DNA from: Centropus unirufus
Taxonomy: Eukaryota > Chordata > Aves > Cuculiformes > Centropidae
DNA: 64,000 nucleotides
Assembly (NCBI GenBank): GCA_013397695.1
Contig: VYZI01000003.1
Coordinates: 8,410,730-8,474,729, forward strand
Direction of reading: 5' to 3'
Under the pieces are notes generated by a model. The model made no database searches. It was given only the letters and a program-made list of their open reading frames with translations, and had not been told where the DNA came from. A program made the position numbers and the translations under genes. Position 1 is the first letter of the stretch, and the number at the start of each line of letters is the position of its first letter. Positions 61,680-64,000 of the stretch are shown here, piece after piece.

Positions 61680-62010
61680 CTGTTTAACAGGGTAAGTGAC
61701 TATTAATTATGTGTGTTACAGCCTCTATGATAAAGCTTGCACTGTGTAAAACATAATTTATAGACTTCATGCGAAGAGATGGTAGGCATCATTTGTAACA
61801 AGACAAATCAATGGAAACGAGCAAACCAATTACCCATATTGGCATCAGTAAATTATTTGATTTCCATGGCTTTGTTTTAATGAGATTATCTAATGAACAT
61901 TGTTCTTTAATTGCCTACTAAATAGCCAATAATTATGAATTGATTTTTTTTAAAAAAATAACTGGCTATTTCAAATGAAATGCTCAGTCTCCTTGCTTTA
62001 AAAGCGTTGT
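61680..62010. promoter_or_regulatory. candidate conserved non-coding element
   Basis: This is an AT-rich block with dense homeodomain-type words (TATTAATTATG, AGTAAATTATTTG, TTTAATTGCC, CCAATAATTATGAATTG). It also has a GATTTCCATGG-like word and ACAAATCAATGGAA. It contains no open frame and no repeat, apart from a T8-A7 run near 61945-61960. The appearance is enhancer-like, not proof of function. Confidence 0.28.
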
Positions 62011-64000
62011 GCTGTTTTGCAGTGATATTGAGGGGTCCAGTTTTGGGCCGTGGTGCCCTGTGTTTGCCAGCCAGTCAACTGTTTGAATTGGTTTCATATG
62101 AAACTCAATAGCAGTTGTTATAAAACTTCAGTGTAATTTTAGGGAAAATACTGCCCATGATTGCTCTTGCAGTCATTTCTGTCTGGTTTAAGTCAGTTCA
62201 TTTCAGACATATCAATGATAACCTCTTTCATCTTCCTAATAACCTCTATCATCAGTCACATAGGACCACATGTATATGGCACCACGATCTCACTTCCCAC
62301 AGAGCAATAGGCACAGCAGGCAGCTCTTTTCCTCGGCGTAGATGGGATCAATCCTCACTGTATCAATGCTGCAGAAGCTCACGAGCTCTCAGCACACTCA
62401 GTAATAACGCACCGAATTATTCCCCATAGGATGCAGCAAAATTCTTCAAGCTTCTCAAAAACTTGCCGGCTGGAAGTCTTCCAATGCAGGTGATGCAGGT
62501 GAGAGAGCAGAGCATGCTGCTCTTGTGCAACCACCGTCTCTTCCAGGGCAGACACTGGTGTTTGTCGAAAGGGCCAGCAGGGTGCTGGGACCAGCCCCAC
62601 TGGCTGTGCAACAATGCAGCACCTTCTTCCCCTCCCAGACATGGGAGATTCCTGGAGTAAGTCCCGCTGTTTTGTGTCCGTTTGCTTTGAAGCAGATTTA
62701 AAAAAAAACAAAAACCAGAAATAAAATAGGCTATTTTCAATAAAACCGTTGGCCTTCTGAAGCAACAACAGATGCTCCATGATGAGCAGTAATTTGTAGT
62801 TGAATCTGTCACCACTTCTAATGGGAACATTTGGACCCTTGAGAACTAATCTGATGACCCAAGAACTGTAATTGCTGCTCCCTGAAGCCCCAGTAGATAA
62901 CCCTATGCATAAATCACCATAGCAATACAAACATTAGAAAAACACCGCTTTTTTACCCGCACTCAAACAGTTCTCCCAGCTTCTGAGCATGACATTCAGA
63001 AAGAAGGACGGTGAAGGTCAGGGCAGCCTAGCAGAAGGAGGGGGGTTTTGCAGGGATTTTGACCAGAAATGTTTTCATAACTATGCTGTACAATATAAAG
63101 AGAGTTGCAGTTGTGTATGTAAAATGTTAAATATCACAGCTGGCATCTCACTGAGAGAAGTGTGAACTGCTATGGTTTCCCTACTGTTGTTTAAAATAAG
63201 GCACTCCTTCCCAAAAAAAAAAAAAAAAAAGTGTATTTGATTGATGGAGAGAAGAGACTTCAAGTCTTCTCTCATTCAAGCCTTCTCTCCTGTAAGACAG
63301 GGACAGAAATCACTCAGTGCTGCAGTAGGGGTTGTGCCATCATGGCAGCAGCCGCAAAGAGATTAAAAATGCAGGCCTGGCCAATTACTCCACAGATTTA
63401 AGTTTCTTATTAGGAAACTCCCTCTTCAGTCACCCCTAAAGCAGCCAAAATCCCTTTCTTCATGTCCTTCCAGTGCTCATTTGCTGCTCTAGCCTCTGGG
63501 AAATGGTGGTGTTGGCATCTGTTACCACCATGATCACTTTTACTTAGTGTCAGTTCACTGAGTTCAAGGAGTCTAAATGTACATCAGTTCACAGCTTCAA
63601 AATCCCTTCAGTCAGCCCCATAAAGGCAGGATGCTCTGAAGTTTCAATCTGCTGTAGGTTACATTTGATTAAAGCTGCCGCAGGCTGCTAAGGACCTCAA
63701 CAGTTGAGTAAATGTCCATGTAAAAAAACTAGTTCTCTTTTCAAGCAATTGTTTCACGAACGATTCTATGGTTTCTGAGCAGCCAATAATATCAGAAGAT
63801 TCCAGTGTTTTAAAGTTTGTTTAAGATGAATTGCCACTTCCCTAAGTGTAAACCACATGAATCAATTCTTCACCACATTTATTCCAAGCATGTGGGGCTA
63901 ATTGTTTGATCAATTGCTTTTTACAAGTGCAATTCATAAAGAAGTGGTAAAAAGTGGTCCTAGCTACTTTGACAGGGATGGAGAAGAAAGATAGAAGCAA
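62011..64000. other. intergenic, no gene recognised
   Basis: The 183-codon minus-strand open frame at 62379-62930 and shorter overlapping ones have no recognisable domain. A run of 18 A lies at 63213-63230. No TMEM65 coding exon is recognisable up to the window end. Confidence 0.55.
63213..63230. repeat. poly(A) run, 18 bases
   Basis: Eighteen consecutive A. The flanks show no SINE or retrocopy body, so a processed pseudogene tail is not supported. Confidence 0.9.

Noticed and set aside
62379..62930. 183-codon open frame on the minus strand
   Set aside because: No family resemblance, low-complexity stretch in the middle, and competing frames of similar length on the same bases.
63081..63275. 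Processed pseudogene with poly(A) tail at 63213-63230
   Set aside because: No coding-like body precedes or follows the A-run on either strand and no target-site duplication is visible.
36051..64000. TMEM65 exons expected downstream of FER1L6 by human synteny
   Set aside because: No TMEM65-like protein segment could be recognised in any frame. The gene probably lies beyond the window.

Overview
The window looks like a piece of a bird genome. The evidence is ten CR1 LINE fragments of the type that dominates avian genomes, a solo LTR whose ends and internal landmarks match a common avian endogenous-retrovirus LTR, long AT-rich non-coding stretches, and a vertebrate gene with GT-AG introns. There are no bacterial-style operons, RNA genes or CRISPR arrays. 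The species cannot be named from the sequence alone.

The only gene I can support is the 3' end of FER1L6 (fer-1-like family member 6, a ferlin), on the + strand. Five exons (1447-1545, 3923-4164, 4462-4625, 5820-5920, 7435-7621) join in frame through canonical splice sites. They encode the last 263 residues: the C-terminal C2 domain (C2F), the ferlin C-terminal linker and the tail-anchor membrane helix, ending in TAG at 7619-7621. Positions 1-1446 are intron. The rest of the gene lies to the left of the window.

From about 8.1 kb to the right end (about 56 kb) I see no further gene. This desert holds CR1 fragments (eight of the ten in the window lie antisense to FER1L6), one solo ERV LTR at 53173-53722, several simple repeats, an assembly gap (60 N at 23983-24042) and an almost certain assembly error (an exact 95-bp duplication around a single N at 13776). 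The repeats include a 123-bp nearly pure pyrimidine tract that seems to have grown inside a CR1 copy, and a G/T-rich tract with phased GG pairs. A few AT-rich stretches with clustered homeodomain, POU and E-box-like words resemble conserved non-coding elements, but this is inference. In human, TMEM65 follows FER1L6; no TMEM65 coding exon is visible here.

No new multi-gene system is present. The more interesting leads are the repeat-within-CR1 expansion, the palindrome cluster beside the gap, a possible broken coding remnant on the minus strand near 47.9-48.5 kb, and the candidate regulatory elements in the desert.
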